The translations under genes and the position numbers were made by a program. From DASUPK01 sp963848955 (GTDB lineage Bacteria > Actinomycetota > Thermoleophilia > Solirubrobacterales > 70-9), in assembly GCA_963848955.1 (NCBI GenBank), contig CAWKFQ010000004.1, positions 211,829 to 275,828 of the forward strand: 64,000 nt of DNA, written 5' to 3'. A model generated the notes under the pieces. That model was not told the DNA's origin. It saw only the letters and a program-made list of their open reading frames with translations, and searched no databases. This document shows, piece by piece, positions 1 to 9,231 of this stretch (position 1 is its first letter; each line of letters begins with the position of its first letter).

Positions 1-645
1 GTCGCGCCGGTCGCGCCGGCCGGACCGGTCGCACCGGTCTCGCCCTGCGGACCCTGGGCCCCTCGGGCCGGTGGCACCTGTGGCACCTGTGGCTCCGGTC
101 TCACCCTGCGGACCCTGCGGACCGGATCGCCCTGCGGACCGACCGGGCCCTGCGGGCCAATCGGGCCCTGCGCGCCGGTATCGCCCTGCGGACCCTGGGC
201 GCCCGTGGCACCGGTCGCGCCGGTACGCACCGGTCGCGCCGGTCTCACCCTGCGGACCCTGCGCACCCTGCGCACCAGTGTCGCCCGGTCAGTCCCTGCG
301 GACCGATCGTACCCTGGGGCCCGACAGCACCCTGAGGCGCCGGTCGCGCCCGTCTCACCCTGCGGACCCTGCGCGCCGGTTGCGCCGGTCAGGCCCTGCG
401 GGCCCTGAGTGCCCTGCGGACCCTGGTCGCCCTGCGGACCCTGAGGACCGGGGACGCCCTGGGAACCGACGGGACCCTGAGGCCCGACCGGGCCGGTTGC
501 ACCAGCGGCACCGGCCGCACCAGTGGCACCGGTCGCACCGGTGGCACCAGTCGCGCCGGGATCACCCTGCGGACCCTGAGCACCAGTCGCGCCGGTTGCG
601 CCAGTCCCACCCTGAGGGCCAACCGGACCCTGCGGACCCGGAGCG
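1..645 (-). repeat. Gly-X-Y coding repeat tract
   Basis: This is a tandem 9-nt-periodic tract. Its minus-strand codons give Gly-Ala-Thr and Gly-Pro-Gln units. On the plus strand it reads as recurring ccctgcggacc and gcgccggtc blocks, which superficially look like a spacer array but are coding triplets. Confidence 0.85.
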
Positions 646-845
646 CCCGCGTTCGGGCTCATGAGCGAGTACCCCTTGGAGCAGCGCGTGCCCTTCGCAG
701 CCTTCACCGCGCCCTTGTCCGGCTTCTTCTTCTTGATGCACAGATTGACTGAGGTCTGGGCGGATGCGGCATCGACGGTAATCGCGCCGATCGCAAGCGA
801 AGCAAGCGCGACAGCGATGAGCAAACGCCCCCTAAGGGTGATCAT
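1..845 (-). CDS. Secreted collagen-like (Gly-X-Y) protein, partial, frameshifted
   Basis: The gene reads leftward from an ATG at 845, preceded by GGGAGG about 12 nt upstream, and runs off the left edge. The N-terminus has a basic start and a hydrophobic core ending near ITVDAASA, a typical signal peptide. It is followed by a Lys/Cys segment (LCIKKKKPDKG, then TRCSKGYS). From about 645 down the frame is pure Gly-X-Y, such as GATGATGA and GPQGPVGPQG. The triplet phase slips by one base near 330, 225, 125 and 65, so no single frame covers it. Because the repeats continue in phase after each slip, I infer sequencing indels rather than old decay. The likely role is an extracellular or cell-surface triple-helical filament. 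No anchor is visible, since the C-terminus is missing. Confidence 0.8.
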   Translation of the reverse strand, partial: MITLRGRLLIAVALASLAIGAITVDAASAQTSVNLCIKKKKPDKGAVKAAKGTRCSKGYSLMSPNAGAPGPQGPVGPQGGTGATGATGAQGPQGDPGATGATGATGATGAAGAAGATGPVGPQGPVGSQGVPGPQGPQGDQGPQGTQGPQGLTGATGAQGPQGETGATGASGCCRAPGYDRSAGTDRATLVRRVRRVRRVRPARPVRTGATGATGAQGPQGDTGAQGPIGPQGPVGPQGDPVRRVRRVRPEPQVPQVPPARGAQGPQGETGATGPAGATGA

Positions 846-1061
846 TACGGATCTGCCTCCCGAAATTGAGTCGAGGTTTGAGTTAAGCGAGACGCACGCC
901 GCCCCTTGCGGCGCGCTCCTGCCGTGCAGTATCGACAGCCGGACGGACGGATTCATCAGGGTTTTTCACCCATTGGCAATTGACAAACGTCCAATCGCTC
1001 AGGAGTGGCCTAATCAATTTTGGTGGCGGTCCGATGGGGGCTCAGGCAGGACATCTGAGCC

Positions 1062-2279
1062 ATGGACGGCCCACGCACAACCTCCCCTCGATCGTTCGGC
1101 CTGCCGCCACGCGCGGCGCGGGTGGGGCTCCTCGTCCTGCTGGCCTTCCTGGCCACCCTGATCGTCTGGAGCCCGGCGAAGGCCGGCGCCGCGCTCCCTC
1201 CCCAGGGCGTCTATGAGCAGTGCGCGCCGAACTCGACCACCGAGGACTGCGGGGCGCGTCTGAGGACGATCGCCGACGCTGGCTTCAAGTACGTCCTCAA
1301 CTACACGGCCTGGTACGGGAGCGCCGAGCAGGTCCGCCACTACGCCGACGAGGCGCAGGCGGCGGGGGTCAAGCTGATCTGGCCGCTCAACGACCACGCC
1401 TGGCGCGACGGCACCGATCTGCGCGACTACTACCGCTACCTGGGCCCGGACTGCCCCTGCGCGAGCAACGCGCAGTTCAAGCAGTGGGCCCTCGGCCTGG
1501 TCAAGGACCATCCCGCCACCTGGGGCTTCTACGTCGGCGACGAGCTGGCGCCCACCTCCCAGAACATCTCCCAGACCAAGGCCCTGGCGCACGAGGTGAA
1601 GTCGATCGCGCCCGACAAGCCCACTCTCTACATCACCATCCCCAACGACAACGGCGTGCTCACTACCCAGCTCGAGCCCTTCGAGCAGACCGCCGACTAC
1701 GTGGGCGCCGACTACTACCCCGTCGGCAAGGCGAACAGCCTCGACGCCGTCTCCCGCTACGCGTCGCAGACCCGGGAGCTGGCCGCGCAGTATGGGCGTC
1801 AGCCGGCCTTCGTCCTGCAGGCCTTCTCCTGGTCCGAGTACGACCCCTCATACGCCGACCGCTTCCCCACCCGTGCCGAGATGCAGACCATGCGCGACGC
1901 GGCGATTGCGGACGGCGACCCCCAGATGATGCTCTGGTACGCGTTCAACGACGTCATGGACTCGAGCGACCCGTCGGGCAACTGGAACGACGTCAAGGCG
2001 GCCGCCTTCGCCCCCTACCTACGCGTCACCGGGCTCTCCTCCAGGCGCTGCGTGAGGAGGCTCAAGGCGCGGGTTTCTGTGCGGGCGAACGCCGCCATCC
2101 GCAGGGTGCGCGCCAGGCTCGACGGTCGCGCGGTGCTGAAGACCAGCCGCGAGCAGGCGAAGCTGCCCCGCGTCCGCCTGTCGCGGGGACGCCACGTTCT
2201 CCGCGTCACCGCAACGGACCGGCAGGGCAAGGCCTCCGAGCAGGTGCTGCGGTTCCGCAGCTGTCTCGGGGTCAACTAG
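1062..2279 (+). CDS. Secreted glycosidase-like TIM-barrel protein
   Basis: The product has 405 residues. A signal peptide or N-terminal membrane segment (VGLLVLLAFLATLIVW, about residues 22-37) precedes a domain resembling glycoside-hydrolase (beta/alpha)8 barrels. It contains YGSAEQVRHYADEA, WGFYVGDELAP and YVGADYYPVG, and GDELAP could carry a catalytic acid. Cysteines at the start of the mature domain (QCAPN, EDCG) suggest an exported, disulfide-bonded protein. The last 80 residues (RRVRARLDGRAVLK to VLRFRSC) look like an Ig-like beta domain. The family is not identified more closely. It stands alone, pointing toward asd. Confidence 0.7.
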   Translation: MDGPRTTSPRSFGLPPRAARVGLLVLLAFLATLIVWSPAKAGAALPPQGVYEQCAPNSTTEDCGARLRTIADAGFKYVLNYTAWYGSAEQVRHYADEAQAAGVKLIWPLNDHAWRDGTDLRDYYRYLGPDCPCASNAQFKQWALGLVKDHPATWGFYVGDELAPTSQNISQTKALAHEVKSIAPDKPTLYITIPNDNGVLTTQLEPFEQTADYVGADYYPVGKANSLDAVSRYASQTRELAAQYGRQPAFVLQAFSWSEYDPSYADRFPTRAEMQTMRDAAIADGDPQMMLWYAFNDVMDSSDPSGNWNDVKAAAFAPYLRVTGLSSRRCVRRLKARVSVRANAAIRRVRARLDGRAVLKTSREQAKLPRVRLSRGRHVLRVTATDRQGKASEQVLRFRSCLGVN

Positions 2280-2297
2280 AGCTAGAGCCTCGGCGGC

Positions 2298-3353
2298 TCA
2301 GCTCAGCCTGGCGCCGGCGGGAACCCGGACCAGGTTCCGCTCGTTCAGCAGCTCGGCCACCTGCACGGCATTGAGGGCAGCCCCCTTGCGCAGGTTGTCG
2401 CCGACGACCCAGAGGTTGAGGCAGCGCTCGTGCGAGGGGTCGCGGCGGATCCGCCCGACCAGCACCTCGTCGCGGCCGGCGGCCGCGATCGGCACCGGAT
2501 AGATGCCGTCGCTCGGGTCGTCCAGGACAACCAGCCCGGGCGCTTCCGAGAGAAGTTCGCGGCACTCGTCGGGCGAGAGGTCGCGCTCGGTCTGGACGTT
2601 CACGGACTCGGAGTGGCCGGTAACCACGGGGACGCGGACGCAGGTCGATGAGATCCCGACCGCCTCGGAGAGCCCGAGGATCTTCCGGGTCTCGGCCATC
2701 AGCTTGCGCTCCTCGGTCGTGTAGTCGTCGCCGTCCTTGAAGTTCTCCACCTGCGGCACCACGTTGAAGGCGACCTGGTGGGGATAGACGTTCGTCTCCA
2801 CCGGCTTGCCCTCCAGCACGGCCGCGGCCTGCTCGCGCAGCTCCTTGATCGCCAGGCGGCCGGACCCCGAGACCGACTGATAGGTCGAGACGATCAGCCG
2901 CTCCATCCCGGCCGCGTCGAGGATCGGCTTCAGGGCGACCATCAGCTCCATCGTCGTGCAGTTGGGGTTGGCGACGAGGCCGTTGTGGTCGGCCACCGCG
3001 TCGTCGTTCACCCCGGCGACCACCAGGGGGACGTCCTCGTGCATCCGCCAGTAGCTGGTGTTGTCGACGACAACCGCTCCGGCCTCGATCCACTTCGGCG
3101 CCCACTCGGAGCTCACCTTGCCACCGGCGGAGGAGAGGATCAGGTCGAGTCCCTGGATCGTCTCGTCGGTCAGCTCCTGGACCTCGAGCTGACCGCCGGC
3201 GAAGTCCACCTTGCTCCCGGCCGAGCGGGCGGAGGCCAGCGGCCGCACCTCGGCCGCGGGGAACTTCCGCTCTGCCAGCACCTCGAGCAGCGTCGAGCCG
3301 ACTGCGCCGGTGGCGCCGACGATCCCGACTCGGTATTCGCCATTGGCTGCCAT
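2298..3353 (-). CDS. asd: Aspartate-semialdehyde dehydrogenase
   Basis: It reduces aspartyl phosphate to aspartate semialdehyde, the branch point for Lys, Thr, Met and diaminopimelate. From MAANGEYRV the protein has 351 residues, normal for the family. It shows the NADP-binding GATGAVG near residue 14, the catalytic cysteine in NPNCTTMEL at about Cys132, and the general-base region VVTGHSES at about His247. An upstream in-frame ATG at 3413 would add 20 residues with no homology to the fold, so the 3353 start is preferred. lysC, the preceding enzyme of the pathway, follows in the same orientation, separated by a small divergent ORF. Confidence 0.95.
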   Translation of the reverse strand: MAANGEYRVGIVGATGAVGSTLLEVLAERKFPAAEVRPLASARSAGSKVDFAGGQLEVQELTDETIQGLDLILSSAGGKVSSEWAPKWIEAGAVVVDNTSYWRMHEDVPLVVAGVNDDAVADHNGLVANPNCTTMELMVALKPILDAAGMERLIVSTYQSVSGSGRLAIKELREQAAAVLEGKPVETNVYPHQVAFNVVPQVENFKDGDDYTTEERKLMAETRKILGLSEAVGISSTCVRVPVVTGHSESVNVQTERDLSPDECRELLSEAPGLVVLDDPSDGIYPVPIAAAGRDEVLVGRIRRDPSHERCLNLWVVGDNLRKGAALNAVQVAELLNERNLVRVPAGARLS

Positions 3354-3486
3354 GTCCACAGAGTACGGGGCTACCGTCCCGGCACCTGCTGAGGTGGAGC
3401 GCCCCTCGCCCAAGAATTGAGGCTCTTTCGGCCCAGGCTGTTTACAACCCGCTCCGCCCAGCAGGAAGCCGTGTTAGGGGAGCCTC

Positions 3487-3744
3487 TTGGACACCGGACT
3501 GCTCAGCAGGTACCACGTCCGCTTTGTCGGACCGGCGCTCACTCGTAGATCGCGAGGCGCGCTCTCGGCAGCTGCAATAACGGTGGTCGAACGTCGCCCT
3601 GCCGAGACCTGGGGAAACCAGATTCAGGAGTACGTCGTCCTCGTAGATGCGCGGGACCGTGACGACGCCGTGGCTCGGGTCCGAAAGGTCATCGAGGGGG
3701 ACGGCTTCTACAGAGACTTTGCGCCCGTCATCGCGCCGAGCTGA
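3487..3744 (+). CDS. Hypothetical 85-residue protein
   Basis: A TTG start at 3487 follows a good ribosome site (AGGGGA). The product has a patterned core, YVVLVDARDRDDAVARVRKVIEGDGFY, that resembles a small ferredoxin-fold alpha/beta domain. It has no membrane segment or signal. I do not recognise the family. It lies between asd and lysC but on the opposite strand. Confidence 0.45.
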   Translation: MDTGLLSRYHVRFVGPALTRRSRGALSAAAITVVERRPAETWGNQIQEYVVLVDARDRDDAVARVRKVIEGDGFYRDFAPVIAPS

Positions 3745-3782
3745 TTCCCAGGCACAACGTTGCCACGCTGATCTGGCGAGGG

Positions 3783-5072
3783 TCAGCCCGAAACCGTCGG
3801 GTGGTGCTGCGCGCCGGTCGGGTCCTCTTCCTGGATCGCGCCCTCGCCCAGCTCGAAGGCGGAGTGGAGCGCCTTGACGGCCTCGGGGACGTGGTCGGCG
3901 CGGATCACGCAGGAGATCTTGATCGGGGAGGTGGAGATCATCTCGATGTTGATCTCGTTCTCGCCGAGGACCCGGAAGACCTGCGCGGCGACTCCGGGAT
4001 GGCTTCGCATCCCGGCGCCGACGATCGAGACCTTGCCCATCGCCTCGTCGGTCTCGATGCCGATCTCGGAGTCCTCGATGCGAATCACCTCAACTGCCTT
4101 CTCGAGATCCTCCGCCTCGACGGTGAAGGAGAGGTCCGCCCCGCCGTCGTGGGAGACCGGCTCGTTCTGAATGATCATGTCGACGTTGATGTTGGCGTCG
4201 GCGAGCGCACCGAAGATGCGGCCGGCGACGCCCGGCTCGTCCGGCACGCCGGTGAGCGTGACCCGAGCCTCGTCGGTCGAGTGGGTGACTGCGGTTACGA
4301 GGGGTCGTTCCATGGTCTCCTGCTCCGAGACGACGAGGGTACCGGGGGCCTCGCTCGCCGAGCTGCGGCAGTGGATGCGGACGTCGTGGTTGCGGGCGTA
4401 CTCCACCGCGCGCAACTGGAGCACCTTGGCTCCAGAAGAGGCCATCTCGAGCATCTCCTCGTAGGAGACGACCGGCAGCTTGCGAGCCTCGGGAACGATC
4501 CGCGGGTCCGCGGTGAACACGCCCTCCACGTCGGTGTAGATCTCGCAGACCTCGCCGCCGAGAGCGGCTGCGAGGGCGACCGCGGTCGTATCCGAGCCGC
4601 CGCGGCCGAGCGTGGTCACGTCGCGGCTGTCTGTCGAGACGCCCTGGAAGCCTGCGACCAGGACGATCGAGTCCTCCTCGAGCGCCGAGCGGATCCGGTC
4701 GGCGCGCACGTCGAGGATCCTCGCCTTGGTGTGGGAGGAGTCGGTGACGATCCCGGCCTGGGAGCCGGTCAGGGAGATCGCCCGGTGGCCGAGGTCGTTG
4801 ATCGCCATCGCGCAGAGCGCGCACGACTCCCGCTCGCCGATCGAGAGCAGCATGTCCATCTCCCGGGGATCGGGGCGCGGGGAGATTTCCCGGGCAGCCT
4901 CGAGCAGCCGGTCGGTGGTCTTGCCGCGGGCGGAGAGCACCGCAACCACCGGGTGCCCCTGCTCACGCGCGGCGACGATCCGCCTGGCGGCGCGCTTGAG
5001 CTCGTCGGTGCCCGCGACCGAGGTGCCGCCGAACTTCATCACCACGATGCCGTCTGTCCGTGCCGCGCTCAT
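3783..5072 (-). CDS. lysC: Aspartate kinase
   Basis: It phosphorylates aspartate, the first step of the aspartate amino-acid pathway. The kinase signature KFGGTSVAG begins at residue 13 when MSAARTDG is taken as the start. GRGGSDTTAVALAAALG, which contacts substrate, is present. The C-terminal third has two ACT domains (VTLTGVPDEPGVAGRIF and VSIVGAGMRSHPGVAAQVF), so allosteric feedback by lysine and/or threonine is expected. The length of about 430 residues is that of the full alpha subunit. It is likely expressed with asd. Confidence 0.95.
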   Translation of the reverse strand: MSAARTDGIVVMKFGGTSVAGTDELKRAARRIVAAREQGHPVVAVLSARGKTTDRLLEAAREISPRPDPREMDMLLSIGERESCALCAMAINDLGHRAISLTGSQAGIVTDSSHTKARILDVRADRIRSALEEDSIVLVAGFQGVSTDSRDVTTLGRGGSDTTAVALAAALGGEVCEIYTDVEGVFTADPRIVPEARKLPVVSYEEMLEMASSGAKVLQLRAVEYARNHDVRIHCRSSASEAPGTLVVSEQETMERPLVTAVTHSTDEARVTLTGVPDEPGVAGRIFGALADANINVDMIIQNEPVSHDGGADLSFTVEAEDLEKAVEVIRIEDSEIGIETDEAMGKVSIVGAGMRSHPGVAAQVFRVLGENEINIEMISTSPIKISCVIRADHVPEAVKALHSAFELGEGAIQEEDPTGAQHHPTVSG

Positions 5073-5136
5073 GGCGAGTGAGGATAGGTGAGCCTTAAAG
5101 GTCGGCTTTAGAAGGCCGTCTACCGTCGAGACCCGG

Positions 5137-5835
5137 ATGGCAGACCCGGCGATCACGCGTCCGCGGCTTGCGGAAGTCGTACGGATCCAATGAGGCCGTC
5201 CGGGGAATTGACTTCGAAGTTGCCCCGGGCGAGGTCTTCGGATTCCTCGGCCCCAACGGGGCCGGCAAGACGACCACCGTCGAGATCCTCGAGGGGTATC
5301 GGGAGCGCTCAGCGGGCGATATCACCGTCCTCGGCATCGACCCCGGCCACCCGACTCGCGAGTGGCGCACCCGGATCGGCCTGGTTCTCCAGGAATGCGA
5401 GCTCAACCCGCTGCTCACGGTAAGCGAGACGATGCGCCTCTACGCGAGCTCTTCGAACGCTCGCCCCGTGGACGAGACGCTCGACCTGGTCGGCCTGGGC
5501 GACAAGCGGACGGCGCGGGTCGGCTCCCTCTCCGGTGGGCAGCAGCGGCGCCTCGATGTCGGCGTCGGGATCATCGGGAACCCGGAGCTCCTCTTCCTCG
5601 ACGAGCCCACCACCGGCTTCGACCCTTCGGCCAGGCGGAGCGCCTGGAACATGATCCAGGGACTCAAGGAGCTCGGCACGACCATCGGCTGCCACCACTA
5701 CATGGCGAGGCCAGCACCTCGCCGCGGGTCGTGACTGCGGGAGGGCGGGTCGTCGCGATCGCCGATCGCAGCGCTGGCGGCCAGGGCAGCGACGTGAGGC
5801 GACATCGGCACAGCAACGATCCCGACGGGCGATGA
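5137..5835 (+). pseudogene. ABC transporter ATPase, frameshifted and C-terminally degraded
   Basis: The core is unmistakable: Walker A (GPNGAGKTTT), Q-loop (GLVLQECELNP), signature (SLSGGQQRRLDVGVG) and Walker B (LLFLDEPTTGFDP). The N-terminal MADPAIT at 5137 joins VRGLRKSYGS only if one base is removed near 5158. After LKELGTTI the expected THYMDEAQHLADR motif is still visible across frames near 5690-5730 but is disrupted. The last 100 or so residues and the partner permease expected downstream are absent. This is of the drug or lipid export ATPase class. A real pseudogene is likelier here than simple sequencing error. Confidence 0.7.
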
Positions 5836-6160
5836 GCTCGACGCGGGAGGCCAAGGCGAGGCTTGGGACTCGGCAGTGGCCGCGGGCTGTTTCCAGTCTG
5901 AGGACTTGCTTCCAGGTCAACTCGGTCTCGGAGGCGGCGGGTGAGCGACGGCGAGGTGGTCGTCGCTCGGCGATGAAGCGGGCGCGCGCATCGCGGCCGC
6001 GAGCAGGCAGATCGCTGGCTGCTCTGAGCGACCTCACGGGAGTCGTGGAGCGCCGCCGGGCAGGATAGCGATCGGGTCCGTCACGGTCGGGTCGTCTCGG
6101 CTCGCTCGTCGCCTGTGATCTGCTGGGCGGGTTCGAGCGTCGAGTTCGCAGGGCGGCGCC
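5836..6160. other. Intergenic stretch without a recognisable gene
   Basis: About 325 bases lie between the ABC remnant and the PadR regulator. No frame shows a recognisable domain. An in-frame continuation of the ATPase (DIGTATIPTGDELD) can be read just before it and may be the last trace of that gene. No tRNA, repeat or terminator was seen. Confidence 0.5.
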
Positions 6161-6163
6161 CCG

Positions 6164-6180
6164 TATATCGGATTGATATA
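6164..6180. promoter_or_regulatory. Inverted repeat/-10 region upstream of padR-MMPL
   Basis: TATATC-ggatt-GATATA forms perfect 6-bp arms with a 5-bp spacer in an otherwise GC-rich region. TATATC directly after it ends only about 8 nt before the GTG at 6190. This would suit a -10 element of a leaderless transcript under autoregulation by the PadR protein. This is inference from position and symmetry. Confidence 0.5.
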
Positions 6181-6189
6181 TCTAGGTCA

Positions 6190-6777
6190 GTGGAGCTGAC
6201 CGCAACAGGAAAGGTGATTCTCGGGATGCTGGCCGCCAAGCCGCGGTCCGGCTACGAGATCAAGCAGCTGGTGGACACCTCGGCCCGCTTCTTCTGGGCG
6301 GCGAGCTACGGCCAGATCTATCCCGAGCTGAAGAAGCTCGAGAAGGCGGGTCTTGTCACCGGCGCCGACTCCTCCCAGGGCGCTCGCCAGCGCACCACCT
6401 TCAAGCTCACCGCGGAGGGCAGGCGCGCGGCGCGCGAGTGGATCGAGGAGCCGCCCGAGGTCCTCGAGATGCGCGACGAGGGTCTGTTGAAGCTCTTCTT
6501 CGCCGGCTCGATCGATCCGAAGCGGGCGGCCGAGGTCGCCCGCGAGCGCGCCGCGATCTCACGGCAGAAGGCGGCCGAGCTCCGCGCAATCTGGGATGCC
6601 GTGGACGCGGAGGGACAGCCCGAGGGAGCCGCCAGCGAGCCGGACATCGGCTCCATGACGGTCCTCCGCTACGGCATCGAGGCAAGCGAATGGGCGGCCG
6701 AGTGGTTCGAGCGCGCCGCCGAGGATCTGGAACGAGTCGGAGCCCGGGCGGTTCCTGTCCCCTTGGGAGGTAGGTGA
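6190..6777 (+). CDS. PadR-family transcriptional regulator
   Basis: The protein has about 195 residues. The N-terminal winged helix (LTATGKVILGMLAAKPRSGYEIKQL, then SYGQIYPELKKLEKAGLV) is characteristic of PadR. The C-terminal part (KRAAEVARERAAISRQKAAELRAIW) forms the helical dimerisation domain. GTG at 6190 is the best start although no ribosome site precedes it. Its stop overlaps the start of the MMPL gene (TGATG), so it probably represses and is co-transcribed with that exporter. Upstream in-frame codons back to 6115 are non-homologous. Confidence 0.85.
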   Translation: MELTATGKVILGMLAAKPRSGYEIKQLVDTSARFFWAASYGQIYPELKKLEKAGLVTGADSSQGARQRTTFKLTAEGRRAAREWIEEPPEVLEMRDEGLLKLFFAGSIDPKRAAEVARERAAISRQKAAELRAIWDAVDAEGQPEGAASEPDIGSMTVLRYGIEASEWAAEWFERAAEDLERVGARAVPVPLGGR

Positions 6778-8912
6778 TGTTCAACTCACTCGCATCGCTC
6801 GCAGAGCGCCGAGGCAAGCGCGTCGTGGTCCTGGCCGTGGTCTTCTTCGGCATCGCCGGGGCGCTCGGCGGCTCCGTCGCCAAGCACCTCGACCCGTACG
6901 GGGCGGACGACCCGTCCACGCAGAGCGTGATCGCCGACGACAGGCTGGAGGCCGCGGGCTTCCGGGACGTCAGCGTGATCGTGCTGATCGAGAACGCCTC
7001 GCCCACCCAGGCCGCCGGCCAGCAGCGGATCGCCGCGATCGAGCAGCAGGTGCAGCGCGATCGGAACGTGCAGAGCGTGGTCGGCTACGCCGAGACCCAG
7101 AGTCGCGACTTCATCTCGAAGGACGGCCGCACGACCTATCTCGGGGTGACCCTGAAGCCCACCGGCGACAAGCAGCTGCAGGACGCCGGGAAACAGATCA
7201 AGGACGAGCTTGCGGGCCAGCCCGGCGTCACGGTCGGGGGCTACGCCCTCGCGACCGAACAGGTGAACACGCAGGTGGAAAACGACCTGCGAACGGCGGA
7301 GATTCTCGTCTTCCCGCTGCTCTTCCTGCTCACCTTCTGGTTCTTCCGGAGCGGGGTTGCCGCGCTGCTGCCGCTGATGATCGGCGCCCTGGCAATCGTC
7401 GGGACCTTCCTGATCCTGCGAATCGCCAGCGAGTTCGGCTCGATCTCGATCTTCGCGCTGAACCTGACCACGGGGCTCGGCCTGGGCCTGGCGATCGACT
7501 ACAGCCTCTTCGTGGTGTCCCGGTATCGCGAGGAGATCGCGCGACTCGGGCCGGGCGCGGAGGCGATGAAGAGGACGATGACCACGGCCGGACGGACGGT
7601 CTTCTTCTCCTCGCTGACCGTGGCCGCGGCGATGGCCTCGCTGCTCATCTTCCCGCAGCGCTTCCTCTACTCGATGGGACTCGGGGGAGCGCTGGTGGCG
7701 CTGCTCGCCGCGACGATCGCCCTGACGGTCCTGCCCGCCGTCCTCGCGCTGCTCGGCAACCGGGTCAACGCCTGGTCACCGAAGTTCCTCCAGGGGCGCG
7801 CCGCGCGGGAGGCGACCGAGACCGAGTCGGGCTTCTGGTACCGGCTCTCCCGTTTCGTCATGCGACGTCCCGCCGCCATTGCCATCGTCACCACCGCGCT
7901 GCTGATCGTGCTCGGGATTCCGTTCTGGAACCTCAAGTTCACCTCGGTGGACGCGCAGGTGCTGCCGACGAGCGCCAGCGCGAGGCAGGTCGACGACGTC
8001 CTCCGGGCCGAGTTCCCGCCCTTCCGCGACACCCCGATCCGCCTGCTGGTCGAGAACGGATCGCCGCAGGCGGTCGCCCAGGTCGAGCAGCAGCTCAGGG
8101 GACTCGACGGGGTCATCGCGGTCAATCCGCCACGGCAGCTGCCCAACGGCGACACGGTGATCCAGGCGGTCAACAACAGCCCCTTCATCAACGACAGCAG
8201 CCGAAATCTCGTCAAGGAGATTCGCGCTTTTCCGGACCCGGCCGGCTCGACCGTGCTGGTGACGGGAGCGGCCGCCCACTTCGTCGATTTCCAGCACAGC
8301 CTGGCGGACCACCTGCCCATCGCGCTCGCGATCGTGGTGATCTCGACCCTGATCGTGCTCTTCCTGATGACCGGCTCGGTGATCCTGCCGATCAAGCAGC
8401 TGGTGATGAACGCCCTCAACCTCATCGCCGTCTTCGGGATCCTGGTCTTCGTCTTCCAGGACGGCCGGCTGGAGGGCCTGCTCGACTACCGCAGCCAGGG
8501 GGCGCTGGAGCAGACGATGCCGGTCCTGCTGTTCGCGGTGGCGTTCGGCCTCTCGACCGACTACGGCGTCTTCCTGCTCTCCCGGATCAAGGAGGCCCAC
8601 GACCATGGCGTCCCCAACTCGGAGGCCGTGGCGGTGGGCCTGGAGCGAACCGGCCGAATCGTCACCGCCGCGGCGCTCCTCTTCGCGATCGCCGTCGGCG
8701 TCTTCGCGACCTCTCAGATCATCTTCATCAAGGAGAACTTCATCGGCATTGCGCTCGCGGTGCTGATCGACGCCAGCCTGATCCGCGCGCTGCTGGTGCC
8801 GTCGCTGATGGAGCTGCTCGGGAAGTGGAACTGGTGGGCACCGAAGCCGCTCCGCCGCCTGCACGAGCGGTTCGGGCTGAGCGAGACCGGTCCGGAGCCG
8901 GCCGCCGGATGA
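6777..8912 (+). CDS. MMPL/RND-superfamily transporter
   Basis: The 711-residue polytopic membrane protein has the usual MMPL duplication: a TM helix, a soluble periplasmic-side domain, then five or six TMs, repeated. TM clusters occur near residues 180-300 and 520-680. The conserved GLGLGLAIDYSLFVVSRYREE and AFGLSTDYGVFLLSRIKE motifs carry the Asp-Tyr pairs used for proton coupling. The ribosome site GGGAGG sits 6 nt before the ATG at 6777. It probably exports lipids, drugs or cell-envelope precursors; the substrate cannot be told. It is operonic with padR. Confidence 0.9.
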   Translation: MFNSLASLAERRGKRVVVLAVVFFGIAGALGGSVAKHLDPYGADDPSTQSVIADDRLEAAGFRDVSVIVLIENASPTQAAGQQRIAAIEQQVQRDRNVQSVVGYAETQSRDFISKDGRTTYLGVTLKPTGDKQLQDAGKQIKDELAGQPGVTVGGYALATEQVNTQVENDLRTAEILVFPLLFLLTFWFFRSGVAALLPLMIGALAIVGTFLILRIASEFGSISIFALNLTTGLGLGLAIDYSLFVVSRYREEIARLGPGAEAMKRTMTTAGRTVFFSSLTVAAAMASLLIFPQRFLYSMGLGGALVALLAATIALTVLPAVLALLGNRVNAWSPKFLQGRAAREATETESGFWYRLSRFVMRRPAAIAIVTTALLIVLGIPFWNLKFTSVDAQVLPTSASARQVDDVLRAEFPPFRDTPIRLLVENGSPQAVAQVEQQLRGLDGVIAVNPPRQLPNGDTVIQAVNNSPFINDSSRNLVKEIRAFPDPAGSTVLVTGAAAHFVDFQHSLADHLPIALAIVVISTLIVLFLMTGSVILPIKQLVMNALNLIAVFGILVFVFQDGRLEGLLDYRSQGALEQTMPVLLFAVAFGLSTDYGVFLLSRIKEAHDHGVPNSEAVAVGLERTGRIVTAAALLFAIAVGVFATSQIIFIKENFIGIALAVLIDASLIRALLVPSLMELLGKWNWWAPKPLRRLHERFGLSETGPEPAAG

Positions 8913-8956
8913 AAGCGCTCGGATAGCGCCCAGCGCCGCGAGTATCCTGGCGGCCC

Positions 8957-9188
8957 GTGACCATCGCCTCGGCCATATTCCTGATCGCCATCGGAGCGAT
9001 CCTCCGGTACGCGATCAACGTCGAGTAGCGACGTGATCGACATCCAGACCGTCGGCCTGATCCTGATGATCGCGGGCGGCGCCGGCCTGGCCCTCTCCCT
9101 GCTCTACGAGCTGGTCCAGCAGGGCGGCGGGCGCGACAAGGACGAGTCGCCGCGCGGCGGCTACGACGACCCGACCCGCCGCATGTAG
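8957..9188 (+). CDS. DUF6458-type small membrane protein (one frameshift)
   Basis: A GTG at 8957 begins MTIASAIFLIAIGAILRYAINVE, then a stop. The next frame gives IDIQTVGLILMIAGGAGLALS and ends GGYDDPTRRM at 9188. Removing one T at 9026 joins them into a 76-residue two-helix membrane protein. Its FLIAIGAIL, TVGLILM and YDDPTRR features match actinobacterial DUF6458 proteins in order and length. Function is unknown. Confidence 0.75.
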
Positions 9189-9231
9189 AGCGCGAAACGC
9201 TCGCCACGCGGCAGGCCGACCGGCCCTGAAC

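Noticed and set aside
1..660. Array of short repeats resembling a CRISPR or minisatellite
   Set aside because: The 9-nt periodicity and Gly-X-Y translation on the minus strand show coding collagen repeats; there are no unique spacers of constant length.
5080..5110. Possible DtxR/IdeR-like iron box (TAGGTGAGCCT) upstream of lysC
   Set aside because: Only a half-site is present without the symmetric arm, and the neighbouring genes have no iron link.
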